The position numbers and the translations under genes were made by a program. Positions 1 to 9,051 of a stretch of DNA of 47,754 nucleotides are shown piece by piece (the first letter of the stretch is position 1; each line of letters begins with the position of its first letter). This DNA is from an uncultured Pelagibacteraceae bacterium. Lineage in GTDB: Bacteria; Pseudomonadota; Alphaproteobacteria; Pelagibacterales; Pelagibacteraceae. The notes beneath the pieces are model-generated. The model was not told the origin of the DNA. It saw only the letters and a list, made by a program, of their open reading frames with translations, and searched no databases. The DNA is taken from assembly GCA_905620505.1 (NCBI GenBank), contig CAJQTN010000024.1, positions 1-47,754 on the forward strand. Direction: 5' to 3'.

Positions 1-1
1 A

Positions 2-358
2 AAAAATATAACTCTTAATACGGGAAGATTTGGACCCTATTTAAAGTGTGATAATAAATCAGCAAGAATTGAAAATGTAGAAGAGATATTTTCGATGGAG
101 CTCGATAGAGCTGTTACATTGATTGCAAACTCAAAACCAGGAAAGATGTCAACTACTGTTATAAAAAATTTAGGTGAACATCCTGAGGATAAAAAACCTG
201 TCAAAATTATGAAAGGCCAATTTGGTCCATATATCAAATACAAGTCTTTAAATGCTAAAATACCAAAAGAAAACAATGCTAACGAGATAACAATGGAAGA
301 AGCTTTATTTTTAATAGAAAAAAGAAGAGAATATGATAAGAATAAAAAAAAAATATGA
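2..358 (+). CDS. topA: DNA topoisomerase I, C-terminal part (truncated by window start)
   Basis: Type IA topoisomerase that relaxes negative supercoils. Only the last 118 codons are present, open from base 2 with no start. The visible part carries two copies of the C-terminal topoisomerase repeat: GRFGPYLK near the window start and GQFGPYIK about 60 residues later. This arrangement is typical of alphaproteobacterial TopA tails. The catalytic Toprim domain and active-site Tyr lie upstream of the window. The tail ends in a Lys-rich stretch. The stop codon overlaps the start of the next gene by 4 bases (ATGA), so the two are probably translationally coupled. Confidence 0.85.
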   Translation, partial: KNITLNTGRFGPYLKCDNKSARIENVEEIFSMELDRAVTLIANSKPGKMSTTVIKNLGEHPEDKKPVKIMKGQFGPYIKYKSLNAKIPKENNANEITMEEALFLIEKRREYDKNKKKI

Positions 359-684
359 AAAAAATTTTTATATCATTATTTATACTTACATTTAGCTTTT
401 CATCATTAAATGCTGAAAAAAAATGTGACGCAAAAGAAAGCAAAATTAATCCAGCTTGTAGCAAAATTCTTAAAGGTACAAGCACCATTCTTAAAGGTAC
501 GGGCAATAAAGTAAATGGTTTTTTTGAAGGAATGAAAAATTTTAGTAAAAAACATCAAACTATTGGTCAGACCCTAAACATTGGACAGGATAAAAAAGAG
601 AAAAAAAAAAGAAGTCTTAAAGAATTCAGTAAAGACCATAAAACAATTAAGGACACGCTTAAAGTTCTTTCAGAAAAAAAGTGA
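355..684 (+). CDS. Small secreted protein of unknown function with internal repeats
   Basis: I do not recognise this 109-residue protein. Residues 1-20 form a clear Sec signal peptide: a KK N-terminus, a hydrophobic core, and a likely cut after SLNA. The mature part is very Lys-rich and has two Cys (24 and 35) that could form a disulfide in the periplasm. Two near-identical segments, residues 61-76 and 89-104, share FSK-x-H-x-TI-x-x-TL and are offset by 28 residues. A shorter ILKGT repeat sits at residues 38-42 and 45-49. The gene overlaps topA by 4 bases and the RidA gene by 4 bases (GTGA), so it is embedded in one operon. It is probably a real, expressed periplasmic protein; no function can be assigned. 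Confidence 0.7.
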   Translation: MKKIFISLFILTFSFSSLNAEKKCDAKESKINPACSKILKGTSTILKGTGNKVNGFFEGMKNFSKKHQTIGQTLNIGQDKKEKKKRSLKEFSKDHKTIKDTLKVLSEKK

Positions 685-1142
685 CCGCAGAAGAAAATTT
701 AAAAAAATTAAATATTTTATTACCACAAGCACCGAGTCCCGTTGGAGCATATGTTGCGTACAAAAAAACAAAAGATTTAGTTTTTATCTCAGGTCAAATT
801 TCACTTAAGGAAAATGGAAAACTTATAAAAGGAAAAATAGGTTCCGAATTAACTTTGGACCAAGGTATCGAAGCAGCACAAGTTTGTGCTATCAATATTA
901 TATCTCAAGTAAAATCGGCATGTAAAGGTGATCTACATAAAGTAAAAAACTGCATCAAAATTACTGGGTTTGTTAATTCTACTAGTGATTTTATTGATCA
1001 GCCCAAAGTTATAAACGGAGCGTCTGAATTGTTAGTAGATATTTTTGAAGAAAGCGGCAAGCATTCTAGGGCTGCTGTAAGTGTTAATTCACTTCCTTTA
1101 GGTGCGGCGGTTGAAATTGAGGCAATTTTCGAAATTAATTAA
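681..1142 (+). CDS. RidA/YjgF/YER057c/UK114 family protein
   Basis: Members of this family hydrolyse reactive enamine/imine intermediates released by PLP enzymes, although many branches have no proven substrate. The 153-residue protein has the family core: a QAPSPVGAY-like segment near residue 16, FISGQIS around residue 36, and the closing block S-R-A-A-V-x-V-x-x-LP-x-GA-x-VEIEAI. It is longer than the roughly 130-residue canonical RidA, like the YjgH-type subfamily. The start is GTG at 681, overlapping the upstream stop. Its 3' end overlaps ugd by 8 bases, tail to tail. Confidence 0.82.
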   Translation: MTAEENLKKLNILLPQAPSPVGAYVAYKKTKDLVFISGQISLKENGKLIKGKIGSELTLDQGIEAAQVCAINIISQVKSACKGDLHKVKNCIKITGFVNSTSDFIDQPKVINGASELLVDIFEESGKHSRAAVSVNSLPLGAAVEIEAIFEIN

Positions 1143-2436
1143 AGACCGGTCTACCAATAGAAAAATACTTTATTTTATTTTTCATCATTTCATCTTGGTT
1201 ATATAAATTCCTTAAATCATACAGCTTATATTTTTTATTTTTAACTACTTTGTTAAAATCAAGAGTTTTAAATTCATCCCATTCAGTATGTAATATAATA
1301 AGATCTGCATCTTTACATGCTAGGTGAATTTGATTGTAAAATTTACAATTTTTTAAATTAGAAAATTCTTTTTTTTCACCTGTAGGTTCGTAATACAAAA
1401 TTTTAGCACCTTTTTTCTGCAGATAAGGAATCATCGATAGACTAGCAGAATCTCTCATGTCATCCGTGTTAGGTTTAAATGTTACTCCAAGAAAAACTAT
1501 TTTTTTATTTCTGATATTCTTTCCAACGATACTGTGTACTCTTTTTAAAAGAAGTTTTTTTCTATTTTCATTAGACTTAATTACAGATCTTACTAAAGAG
1601 AGATCTATTTTTTCTTTATCGCCTATCGAAACAAGTCCTTTTGTATCCTTAGGGAAACATGAACCACCGTAAGCAGGACCGGCTCGTAAAAAACGACTTC
1701 CTATTCTTACGTCACTACCCATACCTAATGAAATATCTTCAATATTAATACCGGTTTTTTCACAAAGGTTTGCAATTTCGTTAATAAAAGTAATTTTTGT
1801 TGCGAGGAAAGCATTGGATGCGTATTTGATTAATTCTGCACCACGTCTGTTAGTGGTAAAATATTTTGCACCTTTATTGATTAAAGGTAGATATAATTTT
1901 TTCATTATATTAAGTGAGTTTTTTTCATTGGAACCGATGATTATTCTATCGGGGTATCTAAAATCTCTAATTGCCTCTCCTTCTCTTAAAAATTCTGGAT
2001 TAGAAATAACAGTAAATTTTTTTTTATCTTTCAAAATTTTTTCGATTTGGTCACCAGTTCCGACGGGTACAGTTGATTTGGTAATAACAATTTTTTTCTT
2101 TTTAGAAAATTTTAAAATTTCTCTCGCAACTTTAAAGATATAGCTTAAGTCAACAGATAAAGAATTTTTTTTGCTTGGAGTGCCAACGCATATAAAAACA
2201 ATATCAGATTTTTTTAATGCTTCGGAAATATTTGTTGTAAAAAATAATCTTTTCGATCTATAGTTTTCTTTTATAATTTCTCTCAATCCAGGCTCGTAGA
2301 TTGTGGGCTTTCCTAAATTTAATTTTTTAATTATATCTTCATTTTTGTCTACACAATAAACAGTATGACCTATGTCGGCAAAACAAGCTCCACTTACAAG
2401 ACCAACATAGCCTGTACCAATCATGCATATGTTCAT
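1135..2436 (-). CDS. ugd: UDP-glucose 6-dehydrogenase
   Basis: Oxidises UDP-glucose twice with NAD+ to give UDP-glucuronate, a precursor for surface glycans. The 433-residue length matches the family. Residues 7-12 (GTGYVG) form the Rossmann NAD motif, STVPVGT lies near residues 121-127, and the active-site block AYGGSCFPKDT places the catalytic Cys at 260. The start follows galU directly: the galU stop and this ATG share a base (TAATG), so the pair makes a two-gene operon that converts glucose-1-phosphate to UDP-glucuronate. Confidence 0.93.
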   Translation of the reverse strand: MNICMIGTGYVGLVSGACFADIGHTVYCVDKNEDIIKKLNLGKPTIYEPGLREIIKENYRSKRLFFTTNISEALKKSDIVFICVGTPSKKNSLSVDLSYIFKVAREILKFSKKKKIVITKSTVPVGTGDQIEKILKDKKKFTVISNPEFLREGEAIRDFRYPDRIIIGSNEKNSLNIMKKLYLPLINKGAKYFTTNRRGAELIKYASNAFLATKITFINEIANLCEKTGINIEDISLGMGSDVRIGSRFLRAGPAYGGSCFPKDTKGLVSIGDKEKIDLSLVRSVIKSNENRKKLLLKRVHSIVGKNIRNKKIVFLGVTFKPNTDDMRDSASLSMIPYLQKKGAKILYYEPTGEKKEFSNLKNCKFYNQIHLACKDADLIILHTEWDEFKTLDFNKVVKNKKYKLYDLRNLYNQDEMMKNKIKYFSIGRPVFN

Positions 2437-3254
2437 TATTTTTTTTCCTTTGCGATTTGAATTCCAGAATCAATATAACCATTTAATGTTCCGCAATCTA
2501 GATATTTACCTTTGAATATATTGCCATAAAATTTTTCACCATCAAAAATTAATTCTTTTATTGCATCGGTAATATGTACTTCTCCACCCTGGCCAGGTTT
2601 TAATTTTTTTAATTTATGCATAATTCCCGTGGGCAAAATATATCGACCAATAACAGCATAATTAGAGGGTGCTAATTTTAAACTTGGTTTTTCAACAACA
2701 TCTTTAATAGTAAAAAAATTTTTTTTTTTATCTTTTATTGAAAGAATACCCCATCTAGAAACGGTTTTTCTTTTTACAATTTTTGTAGCAATAACTGATC
2801 CCTTGGTTTTTTTGTGTAACGCAATCATTTCTTTAGAACAATTTTTTTTAATAATTAAATCATCCGGAAAAAGCATTAAAAAATGTGACTCTTTAATATA
2901 TTTTCGACATTTCAAAATTGCATCACCAGTTCCTTTAGGTTTGTTCTGATAAACAAATTTTATCATTTTTTGATACTTTTTTAATTTTTTATATATATTG
3001 TTAATTCTTTTATTTTTTTTTTTAGCTAATATAGATTTATAGAACTGATCATTAAAAAAATATTTTTTTATATTTTCTTTTCTTTTTGATATAATGAATA
3101 TAAATTTTTTAATACCTGCTTCAATACACTCATCTAGTATATGCTCTAAATTAGATTTTCCATTTATTGGTAAAAGTTCTTTTGGTGTAATACTTGACAG
3201 GGGTAAAAGTCTAGTACCAAAACCAGCTAATGGTATTACTGCATGCTTTAACAT
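2436..3254 (-). CDS. galU: UTP--glucose-1-phosphate uridylyltransferase
   Basis: Makes UDP-glucose from UTP and glucose-1-phosphate, supplying the substrate for the Ugd encoded immediately downstream. The 272-residue protein opens with the nucleotidyltransferase signature G-F-GTR-x-LP followed by TPKELLPI at about residues 11-30. It also carries the KGTGDAI motif near the middle and GE-x-x-x-TD toward the C-terminus. Its start lies only 35 bases from the divergent panC start, so its promoter must overlap the panC 5' region. Confidence 0.92.
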   Translation of the reverse strand: MLKHAVIPLAGFGTRLLPLSSITPKELLPINGKSNLEHILDECIEAGIKKFIFIISKRKENIKKYFFNDQFYKSILAKKKNKRINNIYKKLKKYQKMIKFVYQNKPKGTGDAILKCRKYIKESHFLMLFPDDLIIKKNCSKEMIALHKKTKGSVIATKIVKRKTVSRWGILSIKDKKKNFFTIKDVVEKPSLKLAPSNYAVIGRYILPTGIMHKLKKLKPGQGGEVHITDAIKELIFDGEKFYGNIFKGKYLDCGTLNGYIDSGIQIAKEKK

Positions 3255-3290
3255 ATAATTCTTTTACTTTTAAATCATAATTATTACAAA
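3254..3290. promoter_or_regulatory. Compact galU/panC divergent promoter region
   Basis: Only 35 bases separate the two start codons. A perfect TATAAT lies at 3254-3259 on the plus strand, about 30 bases before the panC ATG, and partly overlaps the galU start codon. A TATGAT on the minus strand (3279-3274) could serve galU. I see no convincing -35 element for either, so this is a candidate only. Confidence 0.4.
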
Positions 3291-4105
3291 TGAAAATATT
3301 TAAAGACAAAAAAACTTTAATTAAGGAAATCTTTAATAAAAAAAATATAGCTTTTGTGCCTACTATGGGCTCAATTCATCAAGGGCATTTGAGTTTAATA
3401 AAGAGAGCTAAAAAGGAATCTAAAAATGTACTGGTTTCGATATATGTAAATCCGAAACAATTTAATACAAGTTCAGATTTTAAAAAATATCCAAGAAGTG
3501 AGAGCAAAGATATTGCTCTTCTAAGAAGAGCAAATATTAAATATCTTTACCTGCCAAACAATAATGATATTTATTCATTTAGACCAAAATCTCGCATATA
3601 CTTAGATAAATTTTCAAAAAAGCTTTGTGGCAAGTTTAGACCCAAACATTTTAAGGGGGTGCTAAACGTTATTAATAGATTTATAGAGATAATTAAACCA
3701 CATTCAATTTTTTTAGGCTTAAAAGATTTTCAACAATTAAATCTTATACGTCTTCATTTGTTAAAGAATAAAATTACAACAAAAATTATATCATGTCCAA
3801 CTATAAGAGAGAGAAATGGTTTTGCTTTGTCTTCAAGAAATAAAAAATTGAAAAATAAACAAATTAAAGTTGCGGGAAAAATTTATAAATATTTAAAAAA
3901 TTTAAAACAAAATGTAATATCTACCAACTTAAAAGAAAGACAATTAAATGCTATAAGCAAGATATCATTATTCGGCGTTAAAAATATAGATTATTTAGAA
4001 TTTATTAATATAAAAACACTTAAACCTGCAAAATCAATTAGAGAAAATTATAATATTTTTATAGCTTATCATCTAGGCAAAATAAGAGTAATTGACAATC
4101 TATAA
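3290..4105 (+). CDS. panC: Pantothenate synthetase (pantoate--beta-alanine ligase)
   Basis: Joins pantoate and beta-alanine with ATP to make pantothenate, the precursor of coenzyme A. The 271-residue protein has the nucleotidyltransferase signature PTMGSIHQGH, with the HxGH pair at residues 30 and 33. It also has the VNPKQFN segment near residue 53 and the ERNGFALSSRN signature near residue 175, equivalent to the KMSKS-like loop. No panB, panE or panD is adjacent. The 3' end overlaps mgtE by 6 bases, tail to tail. Confidence 0.92.
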   Translation: MKIFKDKKTLIKEIFNKKNIAFVPTMGSIHQGHLSLIKRAKKESKNVLVSIYVNPKQFNTSSDFKKYPRSESKDIALLRRANIKYLYLPNNNDIYSFRPKSRIYLDKFSKKLCGKFRPKHFKGVLNVINRFIEIIKPHSIFLGLKDFQQLNLIRLHLLKNKITTKIISCPTIRERNGFALSSRNKKLKNKQIKVAGKIYKYLKNLKQNVISTNLKERQLNAISKISLFGVKNIDYLEFINIKTLKPAKSIRENYNIFIAYHLGKIRVIDNL

Positions 4106-5476
4106 AAAAACTAGTGACCCGATTCCTAAAAAAGATAAGAAACCAATTACATCGGTTACAGTAGTTACAAAAACACTAGATGCTAAAGCTGGATCTATAT
4201 TCATTTTTTTTAAGGTTACAGGTATTAATATTCCAAATAAACCTGCGACAATCATATTCAAAACCATTGATGCAGCTATAATAATAGAAAGATCAAATTG
4301 TTTAAACCAGAGCTGAATTATAACACCGGTAATAATTGCAAATATAATTCCATTTAAAACACCGATAAAAAACTCTTTAGTTATAATTTTATTTATATTA
4401 CCACTAGATAGTTCTTTGGTTGCAATCGCCCTAATGGTAACTGCAAGAGTCTGCATACCTGCGTTGCCACCCATCGAAGCTACAATTGGCATTAAAAAAG
4501 CTAGGGCAACTACTTTTTCAATCTCTGCACCAAAAATACTAATAACCCAAGAGGCGAGTAAAGCTGTCGCCAAATTCACAAGTAACCAGTTAAATCTTCT
4601 TTTGGTTTTGACAAATACAGTATCGGTGATTTCTTCATTACCGACACCGGCAAGTCTCAACACATCTTCTTCAGCTTCCTCTTGTACTACTGTAAGAATA
4701 TCATCTGCTGTTATCATCCCTACTAGTTTATTATTTTTATTCACAACACCAGCAGATACTAGATTGTAATTCTCAAATGCCTGACCAACCTCTTCTTTGT
4801 CCATATTAACTGAAATAAGAACTGGCATTTCTCGCATGATTAAATTCATTTTTGAATCTCTTGAGGTTCTAAGAACTCTTGAAGAAGGCACAATACCAAT
4901 AGGTTTAAATTCATTATCCACTATAAAAATTTCTAAAAATTCTTGAGGTAGATCTTTACTTTCTCTAAGGTAGTCAATAGTTTGACCTACCGTCCAGTCA
5001 CTTGGAATCGCTGTAAATTCACGTTGCATAATACGTGCGGCAGAATCTTCAGGATAGCTAAGACCTTCTTCTAAAAGAAATCTATCTTTAGGAGGTAATT
5101 TATCTAATATTAAATTCTTCTTATCTAATTCTAAATTTTCTAGGATTGATACCGCGTCATCAGATTCTAATCTTTTTACAATTTCTGAAATTGAATCTAT
5201 TGAAATTAAATGAAGAACATCGCTTTGAATAGACTCGTTTAATTCTATAAATATTTCAGGTGCAATATTGAAAGATTCAATTTCAATTAATTTTACACGC
5301 GTTTCATAAGATAAATTTTCTATAAGATTTGCGGTATCAGAGGGGTGCAAATCTTTTAGCGTCTGGTTGATAAACTGAAGATCCCCTACGTTTATTTTTT
5401 CACTAAAAACTGTAATAAAATTTTTATTAAAGTCTAAGTTTACTTTCTTGTTTCCTATAGACTTTATTAAACTCAT
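4100..5476 (-). CDS. mgtE: MgtE-type magnesium transporter
   Basis: Inner-membrane Mg2+ channel gated by cytosolic Mg2+. The 458 residues follow the standard order: an acidic helical N domain (about 20-130), paired CBS domains (about 135-260, with GMITADDIL in the second), and a C-terminal pore of about five membrane helices from residue 290 on. The pore includes PIVASMGGNAGMQTLAV, the family hallmark for the ion path. A strong Shine-Dalgarno (AAGGAG) sits just before the ATG. No long leader is present, so there is no room for an Mg2+ riboswitch. Confidence 0.93.
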   Translation of the reverse strand: MSLIKSIGNKKVNLDFNKNFITVFSEKINVGDLQFINQTLKDLHPSDTANLIENLSYETRVKLIEIESFNIAPEIFIELNESIQSDVLHLISIDSISEIVKRLESDDAVSILENLELDKKNLILDKLPPKDRFLLEEGLSYPEDSAARIMQREFTAIPSDWTVGQTIDYLRESKDLPQEFLEIFIVDNEFKPIGIVPSSRVLRTSRDSKMNLIMREMPVLISVNMDKEEVGQAFENYNLVSAGVVNKNNKLVGMITADDILTVVQEEAEEDVLRLAGVGNEEITDTVFVKTKRRFNWLLVNLATALLASWVISIFGAEIEKVVALAFLMPIVASMGGNAGMQTLAVTIRAIATKELSSGNINKIITKEFFIGVLNGIIFAIITGVIIQLWFKQFDLSIIIAASMVLNMIVAGLFGILIPVTLKKMNIDPALASSVFVTTVTDVIGFLSFLGIGSLVFL

Positions 5477-5504
5477 AAAAACTCCTTTTACATTATTTGT
5501 GAGA

Positions 5505-5533
5505 CTAATAGTTTATCTAATGGTAAAATTCAA
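5505..5533 (-). promoter_or_regulatory. Candidate mgtE promoter
   Basis: On the minus strand, TTGAAT (5533-5528) and TATTAG (5510-5505) are separated by 17 bases and would start transcription about 20 bases before the mgtE ATG. The hexamers match sigma70 consensus only partly. The divergent lipB start is at 5540, so the -35 box lies immediately upstream of it. Confidence 0.4.
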
Positions 5534-5539
5534 ATTAAA

Positions 5540-6151
5540 ATGACTTTAGAAGTTAAAATTAGTAAGAAATTAGTCAGATATGAAACAGCTTTTTCATACC
5601 TTAAAAAAAGAGTGGAATTAGTTAAAAAGTCTAAAGCTCAAGAATTGATTTGGATATTAGAACATCCTTTAACTTTTACAGGAGGTATAAGAGCTAAAAA
5701 AAATGAAATATTAGATAAAAAAATTAAAGTTATTGAATCTAATAGAGGTGGAAAAATCACTCTCCATAATCCTGGACAAAAAATTGTTTATATTGTTTTA
5801 AATTTAAACAAAAGAAAAAAAGATATTAGAAATTTAGTTCATCAGATTGAAAATAACATTATTGAATTTTTAAAACTCTACAATATTAAAAGTTATGCCG
5901 ATAAAAGGAACATAGGTGTTTGGGTTGAAGATAAAAAAATTGCTGCAATTGGGATAAGAGTATCACAATGGATTGCTTACCATGGTTGCTCAATAAATAT
6001 AAATAATAATTTAGATTATTATAAAAAAATAATACCATGTGGATTAGATAACAGTAAAATTACCTCTGTGTTAAAGGAAAGTAAAAAAAAATTAACTGAT
6101 GTAGAAAACAATTTGGAAAAAATTTTTATAAAAAATTTAAAAAATATTTAA
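5540..6151 (+). CDS. lipB: Octanoyl-ACP:protein octanoyltransferase
   Basis: Transfers octanoyl from acyl carrier protein to lipoyl domains, the first step of protein lipoylation. The 203-residue protein contains EHPLTFTGG near residue 41, the signature RGGKITLHNPGQ at 69-80 (usually HGPGQ, here HNPGQ), the catalytic Lys in KKIAAIG (residue 133) and the catalytic Cys in IPCGL (residue 167). lipA is not adjacent. The last 15 bases overlap the convergent pseudouridine synthase gene. Confidence 0.92.
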   Translation: MTLEVKISKKLVRYETAFSYLKKRVELVKKSKAQELIWILEHPLTFTGGIRAKKNEILDKKIKVIESNRGGKITLHNPGQKIVYIVLNLNKRKKDIRNLVHQIENNIIEFLKLYNIKSYADKRNIGVWVEDKKIAAIGIRVSQWIAYHGCSININNNLDYYKKIIPCGLDNSKITSVLKESKKKLTDVENNLEKIFIKNLKNI

Positions 6152-7051
6152 ATTTTTTTTTATAATAAAATCTTTAAATTCTTTATTAAAATTGGCCGTA
6201 AAGTTATATTTAACATTATTAATCATAAATTTTATTTCATACGCATGTAACATTAAGTTCTTGCTCTTTATAAAATTCTTGCCTCTTTTTACATAATACT
6301 TATCGTCTCCAATTATTGAATTACCTATATTGTACAATTGTTTTCTAAGCTGGTGCTTCCTGCCTGTTATAGGTCTTAATTCTAACAAAGAATATTCAGA
6401 AGTGCTTTTTAGTTCTCTGATGTAGGAAGTTGCTTTTTGTACAATTTTTCTTTCTTTTTCGTACAAAACCAAATCATCCTCTAAAACTTTTATATCTTTA
6501 GGAATTTCTCCGTAAACTACTGCTAAATAAATTTTATGAATCTTTCTTATGCGAAACAGAGATGTAAATAATTGAGCGTATTCTCTTGTCTTGGCAACTA
6601 TTAAAATACCCGAAGTTTCTTTGTCAAGTCTATGAACAATATAAGGTTTTGAATCTTGAAAATATCTTGTTTCTCTTAATGTATCGACTACATTTTTAAA
6701 AGATTTTGTTCCAGATTGAACCGCAATACCAGCTGGTTTGTTTATAACTATAAAGTTTTCATTATTTTCTATAATAAAATCATCATATTTATCTCTCTCT
6801 GTTGGTGAGGGAATGTATTGAGTAATTAAATTTTTTTCTGTTTTTTTTATTTTATCAATACTAAATATTTCAATTATATCTTTTTCTTGTACACGGTAAG
6901 AGCTCTTTGTTTTTTTACCATTAACCTTTGCTTGATTTTTTCTAATAATCTTTTCTATTAAACCTTGAGGGATATCTAGTACTTTATGCTTAAACCATCG
7001 ATCAAAACGTGCGTTATGGAAATCTTTTTCTACCTCAAACTTTTTAACCAT
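6137..7051 (-). CDS. rluC: RluC/RluD-family 23S rRNA pseudouridine synthase
   Basis: Isomerises uridines of 23S rRNA to pseudouridine. The 304 residues hold an N-terminal S4-like RNA-binding domain (about 12-75, with R-x-D-R-W and a KVNGKK turn) and the catalytic domain with the RluA-family signature HRLDKETSG (residues 140-148), whose Asp143 is the catalytic residue. The symbol is a family-level call; RluD or another paralogue is possible. It starts 21 bases after rplQ and so may be the last gene of the ribosomal transcription unit. Confidence 0.85.
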   Translation of the reverse strand: MVKKFEVEKDFHNARFDRWFKHKVLDIPQGLIEKIIRKNQAKVNGKKTKSSYRVQEKDIIEIFSIDKIKKTEKNLITQYIPSPTERDKYDDFIIENNENFIVINKPAGIAVQSGTKSFKNVVDTLRETRYFQDSKPYIVHRLDKETSGILIVAKTREYAQLFTSLFRIRKIHKIYLAVVYGEIPKDIKVLEDDLVLYEKERKIVQKATSYIRELKSTSEYSLLELRPITGRKHQLRKQLYNIGNSIIGDDKYYVKRGKNFIKSKNLMLHAYEIKFMINNVKYNFTANFNKEFKDFIIKKNLNIF

Positions 7052-7072
7052 AGGATAGATACGTTAAGGGAA

Positions 7073-7510
7073 TTATTTAGTTGCCGCAACTTGTGTCTCT
7101 TCTTTTTTCTCAGTTTCTATTTTTTTTGGCTTATCTATCTTTTTAGCTTCTACATTTCTATCTACGAGTTCAATAATTGCCATAGGTGCATCGTCGCCAT
7201 ATCTAAATCCAGCTTTTAACACTCTAGAATATCCGCCTTGTCTTTTTAGATATCTGGAAGAAAGAACATCAAAAACTTTAACAACTGAACTCTTGTCTTG
7301 TAGTTTTGAAAAAAGTCTTTTCTTGTTACTTAAATTATTTTTTTTTCCAATAGTAATAACCTTGTCTATTAAAGGTTTTAGTTCTTTCGCTTTCGGAAGT
7401 GTTGTCGTTATCTGTTCGTACTTAATTAGAGAATTAAGCATATTTTGAAATAAAGCTTTTCTATGCTCAGCAGTCCTATTTAATTTTCTATGTCCTAAAC
7501 CATGTCTCAT
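7073..7510 (-). CDS. rplQ: 50S ribosomal protein L17
   Basis: Large-subunit protein near the exit tunnel. It opens with the diagnostic [12 protein letters not shown] and keeps the conserved GGYSR and RYGDDAPMA segments. At 145 residues it is longer than the short bacterial form because of a Lys/Glu-rich tail from about residue 117. It is the last ribosomal gene of the cluster and begins 3 bases after rpoA, the usual alphaproteobacterial order. Confidence 0.96.
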   Translation of the reverse strand: MRHGLGHRKLNRTAEHRKALFQNMLNSLIKYEQITTTLPKAKELKPLIDKVITIGKKNNLSNKKRLFSKLQDKSSVVKVFDVLSSRYLKRQGGYSRVLKAGFRYGDDAPMAIIELVDRNVEAKKIDKPKKIETEKKEETQVAATK

Positions 7511-7513
7511 TGT

Positions 7514-8548
7514 TTAATAATTATTTTCCTCTAATTTTTTTGACATTTCGGCAATATTATCAGGTGGCCAGTTTGGTATTTCCATACCTAGATACAACGA
7601 CATAGTGCTTAAAACTTCTTTTATTTCATTTAAAGATTTTCTGCCAAAGTTAGGTGTCCTTAACATTTCAGGTTCTGTTTTTTGAACTAAATCACCTATG
7701 TAAATTATATTGTCATTTTTCAAACAATTCATAGATCTAACTGAGAGCTCTAGTTCCTCGACTCTTTTTAGCAAGTTCTTATTAAATTCAGGTTCTGTAG
7801 ATTTAACTTCTTGAACAACTTCTTTTGGGTCATCAAAATTAACAAACATCGATAGTTGGTCTTGAAAAATTCTCGCTGCGTATGCAATTGCGTCTTCAGC
7901 ATTTACCGTACCGTTTGTTTCTATGTTCATTAACAGTTTGTCGTAATCTAAGGCACTACCTGCTCTTGTATTTTCAACTGTGTAAGAAACTTTTTTTACT
8001 GGGCTAAACAATGAATCTACGGCTATCAATCCCAAAGGGCTATCTTCGCCTTTGTTTTTTGTAGAAGGTACGTAGCCTTTTCCCGTATTAACTATTAGTT
8101 CCATGTGAAAATTAGTTTTTTCATCTAAATTACAAATGACTTGTTCTGGATTTAATATTTCTATTTCTGGAGGCAGATCTATGTCTTTAGCTTTTATTTC
8201 TTTTGGACCTTTAACGTCTAATATAATTTTTTTTGGTGCGTTTACAGAAGATTTAATCGCTAAACTTTTTACATTTAAAACTATATCGGTAACATCTTCT
8301 CTCACACCTTTTATAGAAGAAAATTCGTGTAATACTCCATCAATTTGTATTGCTGTAACAGCGGCACCTTGCACTGAAGAAAGTAAAATTCTTCTCAATG
8401 CATTTCCTAAAGTTTGGCCAAAACCTTTTTCTAAAGGTTCTGCAATTACTGAAGCGGAAGATTTATCTTCACTGCTAGTAATATCTAATTTATTTGGCTT
8501 TATTAACGCTTTCCAATTACTATCAATAGTATTGTTTACTGTTTGCAT
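7514..8548 (-). CDS. rpoA: RNA polymerase alpha subunit
   Basis: Scaffold for polymerase assembly and contact for activators and UP elements. The 344 residues divide into the N-terminal dimerisation domain (about 20-240, with [20 protein letters not shown]) and a C-terminal DNA-binding domain (about 260-330, including [13 protein letters not shown]). Its ATG overlaps the rpsK stop by one base. rpsD, which lies before rpoA in enterobacteria, is absent here. Confidence 0.97.
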   Translation of the reverse strand: MQTVNNTIDSNWKALIKPNKLDITSSEDKSSASVIAEPLEKGFGQTLGNALRRILLSSVQGAAVTAIQIDGVLHEFSSIKGVREDVTDIVLNVKSLAIKSSVNAPKKIILDVKGPKEIKAKDIDLPPEIEILNPEQVICNLDEKTNFHMELIVNTGKGYVPSTKNKGEDSPLGLIAVDSLFSPVKKVSYTVENTRAGSALDYDKLLMNIETNGTVNAEDAIAYAARIFQDQLSMFVNFDDPKEVVQEVKSTEPEFNKNLLKRVEELELSVRSMNCLKNDNIIYIGDLVQKTEPEMLRTPNFGRKSLNEIKEVLSTMSLYLGMEIPNWPPDNIAEMSKKLEENNY

Positions 8549-9042
8549 TATACTCTCCTTCTTTTTGGTGGCCTTGTGCCGTTATGTGGCATAGGTGTTG
8601 TGTCTTTGATTGCTGTAATTTTAAAACCTTTTGATTGAAATGCTCTTAAAGCAGTTTCTCGACCAGATCCTGGACCTTTAACCTCAACAGATAAAGTTCG
8701 CAAGCCTTGCTCGAAAGCTTTTCCACCGGCGTCATCGGCAGCAACTTGCGCTGCATATGGTGTGGACTTTCTAGATCCTTTAAAACCTTTTGCGCCCGCA
8801 GAAGACCAAGCAATTACATTGCCACTTTCATCCGCTATTGAGATAATTGTGTTATTAAAAGTTGAGTAAACATATGCAATACCTGAGGTAATGTTTCTTT
8901 TTACTTTTTTCTTTTTTTTGAATGTGGAGACTTTTTCAGAAACTTTTTCTTTTTTTACCGCCTCTTTTTTTACATTATCATTTTTAATAGTTTTGATGTT
9001 ATCAGTTTTTGGGAGGTTTTTTTCTTCTATTTTTTTATTCAT
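8548..9042 (-). CDS. rpsK: 30S ribosomal protein S11 with N-terminal extension
   Basis: Small-subunit platform protein. The core (from about residue 48, K-R-N-I-x-S-G-I-A-Y-V, through GPGSGRE and the C-terminal [15 protein letters not shown]) is standard. The protein has 164 residues instead of about 129 because of a charged N-terminal extension rich in Lys, Glu, Asn and Val. No internal ATG exists before the core, so the extension looks genuine unless a rarer start codon is used. The gene starts 9 bases after rpsM. Confidence 0.95.
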   Translation of the reverse strand: MNKKIEEKNLPKTDNIKTIKNDNVKKEAVKKEKVSEKVSTFKKKKKVKRNITSGIAYVYSTFNNTIISIADESGNVIAWSSAGAKGFKGSRKSTPYAAQVAADDAGGKAFEQGLRTLSVEVKGPGSGRETALRAFQSKGFKITAIKDTTPMPHNGTRPPKRRRV

Positions 9043-9051
9043 AAGTTAATT

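Noticed and set aside
3194-3199. TTGACA as the -35 box of panC
   Set aside because: It is about 55 bases from the TATAAT at 3254, far outside the workable spacing.
5477-5539. Mg2+-sensing riboswitch before mgtE
   Set aside because: The divergent gap is only 63 bases, too short for any known mgtE riboswitch, and no such structure is visible.
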